A DNA stretch of 64,000 bases from Microbotryum silenes-acaulis. Taxonomy: Eukaryota > Basidiomycota > Microbotryomycetes > Microbotryales > Microbotryaceae. Below the pieces are notes generated by a model. It did no database searches. It had not been told where the DNA came from and saw nothing but the letters and a program-made list of their open reading frames with translations. The translations under genes were made by a program, and so were the position numbers. The number at the start of each line of letters is the position of its first letter. Positions within the stretch are counted from its first letter, which is position 1. This document shows positions 9,801 through 21,226 of the stretch, one piece after another. The stretch lies in NCBI GenBank assembly GCA_003665825.1, contig QPFY01000003.1, forward strand, positions 1,922,001 to 1,986,000, in the 5' to 3' direction.

Positions 9801-11661
9801 CTCGTCGACGACCTGCGCGAGCAACTCGCCGTCACCAACGAAGACGTCGACAAGAAATTGAACCAGCTCGAGATATCTGGCTCGGGGACGATCGCGCTGG
9901 CTCGGGACCTCGCACAGGCGAGGGCGAGGATCGTGCAGCTTGAAACTGAGTTGGAACGTTTGCTTGGTGCGAATGGGTCGCTGGAGCGTGTGAGGACGAG
10001 ATTGATGAGTTTGTCGTGCCCTGGTTGCGAGCACGTGTTCGATGCGACCAAGATTGTACAGTTGCGCGTCGACAAATCGGGCCTGACCTTTGAAGAGTGA
10101 GTGATGGTTCATATTGTGGCTTTCTTACTGGATACTGTGGCTGATCAGTCATTCGCATTCAGATCCGAGACGTCACCCCAAGTCAGCGAATCGCTCCGTT
10201 CGGCGCTCGCCGGTGTGAACGTCAAGCTCTCCCAACTCGAATCAGAAAACGCCGTCCTCGTCGAATCTTCATCCCGGGCACGTGACCTCGCAGCCGACAA
10301 ATCCGCCCTGGCCAAACAACTTTCCGCACTGCAGAAGGATTTTGCTCAAGCGCGATCCGAGATCGTGGGGCTGGAAGTCGACTTGCAGACGGAGAGAAAT
10401 AGGTTGAAAGCGATGGCGGACGAGCAGGCTTCGTTGCGCACGGCCAAAGGTGCGCTTGAAGCGCGCTTGAACACGACAGAAACCGTGAGCACTTTATCCC
10501 CACCTCCCCACCCTCAGACAGCAGTGACAAGTGCTGATGTGGTGTTTCTCATTCAGGAGCTTCGCGCCCTCAAATCTTCTTCTCGAGCCGACCCCAGCGA
10601 ACTAGCCCAACTCCGCGCAGACAAGTCCAGCCTCCTGGACGAGCGCGCCGCTCTCGTCGCCCAGCTCGCTTCGATCGACTCGCAGACCCATCGTGTCGCG
10701 ACTTCGTTGAACGCTAAATCCTCCGCGCAGGCTTCGATTCCATCCCAGCTTGATCATTTCATCGCCGAGATCGCCCGACTCAAGAACTCGTTGAACGAGA
10801 AGGAGACGGCTTCACGCACTTGGAAGGACGAGCGCAGTGATATCTTGAGGAACGTGGCTGGGTTGCAGATGGACCTGATGAAGGTTCGCGAGGACGCGGT
10901 CAGCTTGGGTATGGATTTGGCGAACGTGAGACGGGAGAGGGATGCCTTGGGTGGTGGGGAACTTGCGGAAGCTCGCTTGAGGATCGAGTCATTGGAGAAG
11001 AGGATCAAGGATCACACTTGCGCTTCTAGGTGAGCATTCACTCCAAGTTGCCAACTTTGATTTTCGCAGACACTCAATTACTGTATGTCCTGCTTTGATA
11101 CCATTACAGCACCACCGCCACTAGCCAAGAACTTAAAGCCCGTCACGCCAAGGAAGCAAAGGGTCTGCTCGTCATGATCCGCTACCTCAAGCTTCGAGTC
11201 TCGAGAGAGTTGGCGTTCCGGAACGATCTGACGTATCAGAAGGAGTACCTTCAAGCGATGGTCAAGGACAAGCAAGCTACGTGAGTCAGATTAGTGAATC
11301 CCAGGATTTCCCACGGACTGAGGGCTCTTCGCTGATGGGCAATCGTTTTGTATGACAGCATCGATCTCGTCATGTCCCAACTCGGCCTACCGCCATCCTC
11401 CCCACCTTCGGACCACCGGCCGTGGGGAAGCAGACCGACACTCAAAGCCGCCGTTCTCGCGGTAATCTCGCTTCGGAGAATGAGGTAAGATTTGCGGGCT
11501 TGTGCGACCGTTCCCATACATACTGACTTGTGAACGATAATGCGCTTCCCAGCCGTGCAAGTCAGCAATGGCGTGAAGCGAGTCGAGGCAAGGACAAGCT
11601 CCGAAACGAGGCGTACCCCGCCGTTCGAGGCAAGGCGTTCGTTCCCTCGACCACGGCATGA
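6848..11661 (+). CDS. Pericentrin/Pcp1-like spindle pole body coiled-coil protein with PACT domain
   Basis: I predict eight coding exons: 6848; 6930-9649; 9723-10096; 10163-10484; 10557-11029; 11110-11280; 11359-11484; 11553-11661, totalling 4,296 nt and 1,431 residues, with all junctions in frame. The start codon is split: A at 6848 joins TG at 6930, giving MFPALETPSRVLRRLDDL. Residues 1 to about 480 are disordered and Ser/Asp-rich. About 490-1290 is heptad-rich coiled coil. Residues from about 1298 contain KGLLVMIRYLKLRVSRE and a following RNDLTYQKEYL, the signature of the PACT centrosome-targeting domain of pericentrin, AKAP450 and S. pombe Pcp1. The family tethers gamma-tubulin complexes and calmodulin at the spindle pole; that role here is inferred from the domain. 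A CysX2Cys pair (SCPGCEHVF) near residue 1010 is unusual for the family. Confidence 0.88.
6849..6929 (+). other. Intron splitting the start codon (A|TG)
   Basis: The intron has donor GTGAGT (6849), a branch-like CACTGAC about 30-40 bases before the end, and acceptor CTCAG (6925-6929). Exon 2 has no in-frame ATG before about 7022, while splicing creates ATG TTT CCC in frame with a conserved-looking ETPSRVLRRL start. Confidence 0.75.
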
Positions 11662-12414
11662 GCTTGAGCGCCTCGAAGTTGGCCACAATGTTTTCCCCGC
11701 TGTGTTGTACTTGTCTTGTGAAGTTTATGCTGCCTTCTCCCTTCGTCTATTCGGCACGTCTTGTTTTACGATCCTCCTTCCATGAGTAATGCAGATTTTA
11801 CAATACCCAACTTTCTCATAGCGAGGACTTTCACCCACTCCCATGTTGAAAATATTTTCCTCTTTTTCTCACCCTCGCTGTCTTTCCCTATCGCTTTCCT
11901 TGTGTCTGCACATGTGCGGACATGTGTCGCGGCCGACTTTGCCGGCTTTCCTTCCTTTCTCTTCTTCGTCTTCTTCAAGGCAGTCTCGTAGAGAGCTGCC
12001 AGATTTCACAGGCCTCGCTTCTCTGGTCTTCTCTTGGCTTGCGAAAAGTATCACGGGTGCGATGCTCATGACGTATCGTACCGAACTGGACTAAAGGCGC
12101 CAACACACCGGTTTCGAGGCACTTTATTGGAGAACGTAAGGAGCGCAGTACATAAGCCATCGGAAGATGCGAAGCGAGCTGAGAGAAAAAGGAGAAATGA
12201 GAGCGAAATCTGAGGTGCTATATCTCCAGACGATGATTCATATCTTTGATGTCGAGCCCACGGTGTCAAGTGTGAAGCAGCTTCTTCATCTTCTTGCGCA
12301 GCGTGCCACTGCCGTGACTGCGTGACAAGGCGGCGTGCTCGTGAACATCTGCTAGAACACTTTTTGCACGTCAAGTTTAGCTGGATGCTGCAGGTGTTGA
12401 CCGACCAGGACGTA
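11662..12414. other. 3' intergenic region between convergent genes
   Basis: This 753-bp spacer lies between the stop codons of two converging genes. It is pyrimidine-rich (11840-11990) on the plus strand and should contain both 3' UTRs and polyadenylation regions. No gene is supported. Confidence 0.5.
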
Positions 12415-14545
12415 TCACTCGCCTTCATGCTCCGCCGTGCTCGAAGTTCCGTGCGATTCGGAGCGGGCGAGATCGACGGGGGCCGCTTGCTCGAATTGCT
12501 TGTGATCCGCGACCAAACCGACCGAGCCAGCGGGTCCAGGGAGCGCAGATAGGGCAGCAGGGGGTGAGTCGCGACGCTGTAATTCAGAATAGAATCAAAT
12601 GAGCATCGATAAAACCTATCTCCAGAATATGTCTGCTTACGACCAAGGTTTGCTGCGGCTGCTGGACGAGAGCAAGGCTGACTCCCGTAGACTCCTGTTC
12701 CGAACCCTTGGTCGAAGGAAACTTTGCGAAACGGTCCTGTGAGGTGCAAAAGCTCATAGTATTTATCGGAACGCCACCATCAAGCTCGGACAGGACTGCA
12801 ACCCACCCTGAGATCATCAAAGGAGCTCCTAGCCGGTGTCGATTGTTCCTCACGCTCGTGATGAGGTCTGTACCCGACAGACGATTGGAGATGCTCGGGA
12901 AGCGCAGGAGCAACCAACCCCGAAGGAGAGAGTCCACCTGATAGTTGATCAGGCTGAGCAAGATTTCCTTGGGCGTTGTGTTGTACTTCTTGTGGGCGAG
13001 CAATCTTATCGGGTGTGGAGCTTGCCGCATGTGAGTGTTGCGTCGAGGCCGGGATCGAGCTGGCATCGCCCTGTGTCTCCCAAGAATCACGAATGAAGTG
13101 TAAGAAGTTTGCTGTAGGGTGGAACATAAACACGTACTACTTACATGAAACTGAACGTCGGCACTTTGTTCAAAGTCTTGCAAGGGTTTCGCTTCTTCTA
13201 GCTGACCTGCACTGCTAGCTTTGGATGGTGACGAGCGGTGGCCTTCTCCGCGATGGCGCTTTTCGTTGACCGCATGTGATACACTATTCTCTGGTCAGTA
13301 GCTGATATGCCCTAAGTCAACGACTACGCCGTACCTGTTCATCTCGACCTTTTGCCTTGCGAGAAACCTCACCCGAACCAGACTTCTCCGATACCTGCTT
13401 CGACCCCTGTGCGCGTTGGGCATGTTGCGGAGACGGACGGCGAACCTCGTCTTCGTGCGCGGCTTCACTCGGCTTGACCGATTCTCCTGACAGAGTAGAG
13501 TCCTCTACCACGTCCGTACTGCGGCCCTTGCTGTCTGATCGCTCGCCGCGCGACGAAGAATCACGACCGTCGAGGTTGGAAGACTCGCTCCTGGCGGGTT
13601 GCGCATCACCCCCTTCGTCATTAGAACCGAGATTGAACGGCGTCTGTGGCATTGGTCCCCCGCTTTTGAGCGTATGATAGTGTAAGAAACGGTACACCTT
13701 CTCACCTTTGTTTGAGGCACCGAGATCTCTTCATCCTTCGAACCCGAGAAAGAACGATCGATTTCCTGCTCGAGTTGAGCCCTGAGGATTTCGGACTCAT
13801 CCATCATGGCTGTCGCATCTTGTTCGTTGGCCTTGGGTGAGGACCAGTTGAACCAATCGCTCAATCGATGTCCTAGCGTCGTTCTCGTCGTAGCTGAGTT
13901 GGTGGCCTCCTCGACGGCACCGACGGTTTGGTCCTTGATGTTCGAGACAGTGCTCATCGCGTTATTCACACCCTCACGCACCGCACTCGAACTCGATTCG
14001 GCCAGCTTCTGCGTGGTCTCGGAAACAGCTTGAGCGACGCTCGGAGCGGCTTTGACCGAGGCCGAATTGGCGTTGGTCAAGACTTCGACGAGCAGACTCG
14101 GCAAGGTGATGATCATCCCTGCAAAGCCTTGGATCAAACTGGACATATGCGAAGGACCGAATTCGTCATCGTCATCACCCGATTTATTTAATCGGTGGCC
14201 GTATGAGTCCAAGTTGGGGGTCGCGCTGCCACTGGCAGGGTTGGAGCTGGAGCGCGAGCTGGTGACGCTCTCGCCTGAGCCGGCATGCGTCGTTCCAGGG
14301 GCTTTGGCGGCAAAATCACGACGATGGATGGAGCTGGGACCAGGCAGAGAAGGATTCGAACGTGGGAGATCACTGGAGGGAACATTTCTTGCAGTTCGTT
14401 GAGGAGGGTCGTCTCCACTTGAGCTGAGAGAGGCCGAGACTGGGGGGCTCAGAGTAGCCTCGGTGCTAGAGGGCTGAGAGGGGCCAGCGGCAGGGTGATC
14501 GGTCGGCGACTTGCTCGTAGGGGATTGTGACACCGATTCGGTCAT
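12415..14545 (-). CDS. Ser-rich protein of unknown function
   Basis: Six exons join with every intron in phase 0: 14545-13706, 13643-13335, 13288-13145, 13070-12807, 12736-12641 and 12576-12415, giving 1,815 nt and 604 residues. The start MTESVSQSPTSKSPT was chosen because the preceding residues look like leader translation. Residues 1-190 are disordered Ser/Pro-rich. About 195-215 is the only hydrophobic stretch (GFAGMIITLPSLLVEVLTN), which could be a membrane or amphipathic segment, followed by Ala/Ser-rich helix with repeated ESSSSAVREG-like motifs and SDWFNWSSP. The C-terminal half is charged and disordered. No family is recognised. The neat frame continuity over six exons argues for a real gene. 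Confidence 0.6.
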
Positions 14546-15066
14546 GGCAGAGGCACAGGGGAGGAACGGGTCACGACTCGTGACGTGTGTGATGACACGT
14601 TGAAAGCGAGAAGGAGATGCAGGGTGCAATGCAGTTGCACGAGTATAGGTCGAGGACATCCTCAAGTCACCGCATGGCGAACCCCCTCTCCCTCCCCTCA
14701 GGTAGCGGGGCTTGCTGTGCATCACGTGCAACTTCGGCAGACAGGAAAGGAGGTCCGTTCGATGATCGAATTCAAGCCCAATGGCTCCTGATCAGGAGCA
14801 AAAAAAACCCCGCTTCTACGGGGGTAGACTCATAACACATTATATCATGCCAAATGCTCTTGATACGAGCGCAAAACTTTTAGCAATACCGATCGTCAAA
14901 CACTAAGAGCGTGAAGGGGGTCGTAATAAATTCGTAAAGCGAGTGTGAGAAAGGAGTGGTGCGACGGACGTTGCACATATAATAAGCGTGTGAGACGGTC
15001 TCAGCGAGACCTTTCTTCAGGACCTTCAGGCCACGCAGGTTGATAAACACTCGGATCACTCGACGT
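14546..15066. other. Spacer between two minus-strand genes, with two hairpin sequences
   Basis: The left part should be the promoter of the Ser-rich gene at 14545 and the right part the 3' end of the next minus-strand gene. A perfect 16-bp palindrome GCTCCTGATCAGGAGC lies at 14784-14799, followed at about 14807-14825 by an ACCCCG...CGGGGT stem-loop sequence. Confidence 0.5.
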
Positions 15067-18000
15067 TCATTCATGCTTCCACGAACTTCGGCGCGATGAG
15101 AACTGCGTCGAACTGGCTCGGCTTCCATCAGGGGTAGGAGCGGCGTTGGATGAGGTAGCACCGTCGTCGTTGGTTGAAGTGAAGAAGGATCTGATGGTCG
15201 GTCCAAGTGACCACACGCGACGACGAGCTTGGAGACGTTCGGAGAGGATCGCCGGCTCAACGAACCGCGCGGCGACGATGGGGGCATCAGGAAGTTCTTC
15301 GACCGCAGCAGGACCGCTCATAACGCGTCGAAGTCGTCCAAGATCGTCGTCTGAGCTCTCATTGGCTTCTTCGGATGATCGAGCGCGAATTGTCGATGCG
15401 GCGACGGTCCATTCATCCGTATCGATGGTGAGCGAGGATCGACTACCTACGTTTGGTGAGGAGCGATTGCGACGCAGAGTCGCCATTGACAGCACCGAGT
15501 GGATCGTCTGCGAGTCCAAGTTGGCATCATTCACTTGAAGGAGGGAACCGACCGAAGTACTCGCAAGTGACGATACCGGAAGAGGTGAGTGGGGCCGAGG
15601 CGTCTCGTCTAACACGTCCGCTGACGGGTCATCAGCCTCGACTTGGACAGACTCCTCCACTTCAACGGAAGGCGGCAAAGGAAATTTGCTGACCGCCGAC
15701 CAGGCCGAAAGACCACTTCCACGAGATGGATGAACCGAAAGTATGCAATTTGAGCTCGCGGTTGACGTTGCGATCGAAGCTGCATCATCGCTAATGGAGT
15801 CTTGAAAGCGAGGAGAAAGTAGTTGGTCCGGTGCGAACGTAGCCCGAGGTGACGACACGGCCGAAGGGGACACGTCCGAGGGGAAGGGCGACGTCTTTGC
15901 AAGCTCTTCTTCGTCATCGCCCATGTCGAGATTCGAAGGCGACGGCTCGCGAGAAAGCGCCAAAGCGACTTCAATGAACATCGAGGAGGTGCTCGTGACC
16001 GAGTCAGGGTGCAAATCGCCGATCATCGTTGCGCGCGGCGAAGAGATCGGCGAGAACGAGGGTAGAACGGATTCGTCATTGGGCACTTGCGACATCCGCG
16101 GAGCTCGGCGAGAAGGGAGGATCGTAGAGCTGTCGCCGCTCGAGTCGAAAAACAGGAACGAAGCATCGGTGCGCTCCAGAGATGCGGCGCCAGGTGATGC
16201 GCTCAGGTCGAGGAAGGACGGCGGCGGGGGTGACGAGCGCGAAGAGGGCGTCGCTGGACGCACAAACCCAGATGCCATGTCTTGGACACGTATGAGTGTG
16301 GGAGCAGCCCCAAGGAGAGTTGAGATCGACGATCGACGTGGTTCGTCGGCCGAAGGAGGACGAGACGAGGTGGAACCATGCTCCAGGGGTGCAGTTCCAA
16401 ACGGTGATTCATCCCGCACCGAAGCCGGACTACCAGACCCTTCTTCGGCCGTTGCGAACGAGTCGCTCGTCTCTGATTCGTACGTGCGAGATGTGGCCGT
16501 TTGCTTGAGAGGTGGCGCGCTCATCCGAGTCGAGAAGGCGGAAGGTACTGCAGGTATGCCGCAGCCCTGTGCGCCGCTCGGTCCATAGAGCACCGGCGAG
16601 ATCTGAGCATCGAGATCGGGACAGAATGAGGTCGTCACTGTCAGAGGGAACTGATCCTCGCTGAACGCATTCGAATTGCGGCGCGTCGGCGGTGGTCGGA
16701 AAAACTGTCGAATTATCGGGTGAGTGTTGAGAGCAAGCCGACTCCGTCAAAATTCAGAGTAGCATGACCACTCACAAGATCTTCGAAAGTGTGCCCTTCT
16801 TCATCCAGGTCCAGCGAGCCCTCTGCCGTGCTCGGTGGTCTGGAATGGCTGCTATTCCTCGAACCCGATGCCGCGTGCCCGATCGACGTCCGCGAATGAG
16901 GACTCAAAGAAGCCGCCGTAGGCGCCCTCTCAATCGGTGGCGACTGCGGCAAAGCGAACGTGGACGAGTCGCGCAGACTGCCAAAGTAGTCCGAGATCGG
17001 AGAGGGGAGGACGTCATCCAGCGTCGGGGGATCGGAGTCGACGGAATAGAATGATTCGGTCGCTGTCGAGTAACCTCGTCTGGTGACGCCGAAGGTGTCG
17101 TCCCCAGAGTTGGGAGGGTTAGAGTCCGAACCTTTGACTCGACGCAGCGAAGCCAACGAGGGCCGACCCAACGGCGACTCGGTCGTGTCGGACGCAGGTA
17201 GATTGTTTCCAGCGTTGAGGTTCAAGTACGGCGCATCAGAAGTCGCTCTGTTGCGCGGCGATGAGAATCGTACCCCTGAGCGCGGGGAGACTTCAGCGCT
17301 GGCCGTCGAGGTCGATACAGTCGGCTCGTTCCTCGATTGAACATTGCGGGAGTACGTAGTAGCAGGCGCAAAGTCGGTCTGGAGCCTTGGAAGCTGGTGT
17401 TCGTGCTTCTTCCTGTCGTGAGGCGAGAACGGAGTCACCCATGACGGGATCGGTGGTGGCGGGCGAGTAGGACGGAGCGATGCAGCATCCTCAATCGGAC
17501 TCTTCGCGGGTGGCTCAACCGGTCTCGATGGTACCAACTTATTTTTGTGGTTTGGCGAGTTCAAGCGACAGAGGCCGCGTACATTGGGCGAGATAATGGC
17601 AAGCTTGTCGAAGGGCTCTTCTGTACGGGAGGCGTCTTGCTTCGGATGGTTTCGTTGGTCTTCCGCGAATGCCACCGCCGACGATCCGAAGCTGCCTTGA
17701 GCTCGAGCCTTTTGCCCAAGGCTCTCGAGCCGTGGCGGTGGGATGACCGGACCTTGGGCAGCTTGGGAAATGCTCGAAGAGTCCCGCCCTTGGAAACGCT
17801 TGCGCTGCCCGTAGAGCGCCAGTCCCCGAAGCGCAGGCGCCGAGTCGCTAGGCCGAAGCGTGCGCCTCACGCCGACATCCGACCCCGAACCGCTGCCGTA
17901 ACGGTGATGACGACGTTGTCTTCGACGGCCGGCACCGGTCCACTTGGCTCCGATCGCACTGGCCGAGGCGTCGCTCCATTCGCCTCGTTCTTTTTGAAAC

Positions 18001-20605
18001 TCTTCCTGCTCGTGCAACACTCGTCGAACGCTGCCCGAGTCTATCGAAGATGAGGAACGCAGAGTCTCGACGGGTCCGACGTCGAGGTCGGTTTCAAGTT
18101 CGAAAGCATGAAGACGAGGGTGCGGGTAGGTGAACGCTTCGGTGGACGAGCTGGGGGTGTGCGTGAGATGTGGGCCAACAGGAAACGTCATCTCGATCTG
18201 AGCGACAGGTATCGAGGCATGCCGAGTTCGGCCTGAGCGAGATACGTGCAGAGGGGCGATGTTTTGGTCCTCAACGTCCGAAGTCGCGGCCGAGGTCGGT
18301 TCCGTTCTAACTCTACTGTAAGTTCGACGAACCGAAGACCCGTGCGTGCGGCCACTTGTTTCGTTCGAAGCGCACCTTATAATTTTCTTGCTGTTTTTGA
18401 AACTCCGAGTAAGGGATCGGACCGGCGGAGGAAGCGGCGTGTGTGAGGAGCTGGGCTCCGGCTCGGCGCTGGGGAGTGACGGCCGACGAAGAGATGGGCC
18501 GACAGCGTTTCCCGAGGCTGCAAGATCAAAACAGCTCGAAAGATCAATTGAAGATCGGACGGATCGAATTTTGCTGCTGCGTCGCTCGGGGGAATGACTG
18601 TCGGCGATTAGGGGCGTCAACCCTCTGCCAAAATAAGGTGAAATCGAAACGAAAAAGGTCAGGAGTGCCTATTGTCATGTGTCGCAGAATGCGACAATGC
18701 TCACAGGCTTGCAACATAGGACTTCTGAGTGCCCTTGTTTCCACTGAGGCCGTTGGATCGTGTCATAGGTGCTGAAGATGGTTTGGCTCCATTCTTGCGC
18801 AAGGGGAAAGAAAACCTTGGGTCCAGAATGGCGGGTCCGGGGCCGGCCGATCCTCGCTTCTTTGTCGAGACCGACGCAACGTCTTCTGGAGGTGAGGATA
18901 AGGACGCAGAAAGAGGAATGACGGTCTTCGGATACCATCCGACCTCTGAAGCGGTTCTACCTCGTGATCGTGGCTCCTCTTGAGACTGCTTCATGACCGG
19001 ACTGTAAGCGTAGGCGGATGTCGCCGGTGTCGAGAGTCCATCATCGTAAGAAGAGGACGACGAAGCTGTTCGGACGAGCGAAGTCGACTGTGTGTAATCT
19101 GTCGTGGTGTGCCCAGACGAGTACCTGCCGTAATCCTCGGTGCTCCGATTGGATTGGTTTCGCGTTTGCCGAGCCGGGGAGGAGAGCAAGGGCTTGTCGT
19201 TTCCAGGTACGGGCGGCACAATGACCCGGGTATGTAGGTTGTTCGATCCATTCCCTTGAGTCGAATGGTCGCACGGAAAAGGTACAGTAACATCTGTTAT
19301 TCACGTTGGTCATCGGAAACAGACATGCAGTCACATGATGTCAGCTCCTTTCGCAACCTTCCCGGTCTGTGACTGTTGACTGACCTGGCATCCCACCCAA
19401 GCCACCGTCTGGTGGCAACCTCACAAGTCGAGCATCTCTACCATCCGTACCACCAGTCCCAGTCCTCCGTCTCGAGCTGCTCGTGTCGGGATTGAGCACC
19501 TTGTCCAGGTCGACGACAAGGTCTCCTTTCACCGGCGTGGTGAGCGCCGGGTTCGTCGCACTAGGGGACGATGACAGGTCCACGTTCACGTCGGTCCCCC
19601 TTCTTGACATGTCCACGGCGTCGGAGAGCGCGATCACACCCGAGCACCAAGCCGCGATGGAAGCTGTCGAAGGTGAGAAGGAGGTGGACGAGAAAGACTG
19701 AGAGGAAGTGGCCTGATGACGACGACGGCGCTCATCGTGGGCGATCGCCTTTGGGCGCGCCTCGGGACGTACGAACGCCAGGGGCTCGAGCGTCGGCATT
19801 CCAGTCGAAGGCACGGGCGCAGGTAAGAAGTGCTGCTGCTGCTGCCGCCGGGACATCGCTCGACTCGACTCGGGCGTGGCCAAGATTGTCAACGACGAAG
19901 AAGATGACGATACCGAGGGTGAAGGTATACCTTTGAGTGGACAGGCAGGAAGAGGTAGTCGGCCGGAGGTGAACATGTCTTGTGTAGGTAAATGCCCGGT
20001 CTAGAGTCGAGCCGATGCTCTCCGGCCGAGGAGAAAGTGGCCGATATGCGCCCACCGTCCGGATGAGCTCCTCTGTTTCAGTTGGCGTCACCGACGACCG
20101 GTGTCGAGGAGAACTTGGCTTGAAAGCTGACGAAAAAAACACCAAGGGCCCTTATTCAGCATTGCCCTGTTCGGTCTGTAAAACGTTGATCAGGCCCACG
20201 AGAAAAATCGCAGCACGGGGAACTCGGGCCTGTTCGTACCTTGAAGCGCTCGCTAGCTCGGATGAGGGGATGAGCGGGCGATCGGTCACGCCTTCGGAAA
20301 ACCGCCCTGGCTCAGCGACTCGTCGCTCGTTCAAGTCGAGTCGAGTCCGACTCGGAGGCCCTTCGGTCTCCGCACACTGCACTGCAGTCGGCAGGATGAA
20401 GACAGCGGGACACAAATTACCCTTGCGAACTATCCTTTAGCGAAGAATCGCGCGGAATTGAAGTTGTTGACCAACGTCCGAGTGCTGGAGAGAAGACCGG
20501 CGTCGACGAGCATGGAGGAAGGGACGTCGAAACGTCGCGACGGCGACTCGAATGGAAGAAGGCAAAGATCTGAGAGATAGCCATTTTGACCCCCGGTGAA
20601 TGCAA
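15067..20605 (-). CDS. Very large Ser-rich disordered protein, unknown function; 5' exons uncertain
   Basis: Open coding stretches at about 19976-19387, 19290-18703, 18634-16770 and 16710-15067 join in frame through short GT...AG introns. For example YVASL|LTPLIADSH across 18702-18635, and GGMPGQ|DVTVPFP across 19386-19290. The protein would exceed 1,500 residues, almost all Ser/Pro/Arg-rich and predicted disordered, with repeated acidic and RSS/SPR-type patches and no recognised domain. The start is unclear: an in-frame ATG exists at 19976, but protein-like sequence continues upstream (KPSSPRHRSSVTPTETEEL near 20090; MAISQIFAFFHSSRRRD near 20585) and I could not connect it confidently. A large scaffold or signalling-associated protein is possible; nothing in the sequence shows its role. 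Confidence 0.55.
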
Positions 20606-21226
20606 ACTGCGTTTTCAGACAATGTAACTAAGTAAGCCCTCCCTTCAGAAATGACTCACAATGAAATGAGAAGCTTTTCCAGCCGTTGCGGGATCACGGC
20701 TCTTGTCACACCTTTGCCGGTGACGACGATTCGGCGAGTGCGCATGGCACTCGGGGCTAGGATTTGGCTTTCCTTCTTCCACGTTCGAGAGCATTACCTA
20801 ATTATGATCGACATTTTGGACGGGTAGAGGGCGACCTAAGGTCTTACAATGGGTTAGTCGTAGGAAACAGCAATCTGCTTACCAAACGCTAGCGAATATC
20901 TTTTCCTCGATACCCCTGTACCTTATTCGACGCTAGGTCATCACCAGCATGCATCAGCACTTTACCTCGACGACGCGGCGCGACGCGCTGGGGTGTGATA
21001 TATGGCCGTTCGAAAATCAAAAGGCGATGAGCATCAGACAGTTAAATGACTCTAATTCAACAAGCACTGGGGAAAGCGGGAATCTAAGTCTACAAAAGAG
21101 AGGCTTCCACGAGCGAATACACAAAAAGGATGGCACAGAAACGGGGCCGCAGGTGGGGAGGTCGATCGAGGAGCGAAGCGGGGCCACGAGCGGATCGGGT
21201 CCCCCGGAGTCGATATCGAGGTCGGA
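20606..21226. promoter_or_regulatory. Spacer between SMC1 and the large Ser-rich gene
   Basis: The 620-bp spacer should hold the promoter of the minus-strand Ser-rich gene (left) and the 3' region of SMC1 (right). No convincing coding stretch is seen on either strand. Confidence 0.45.
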
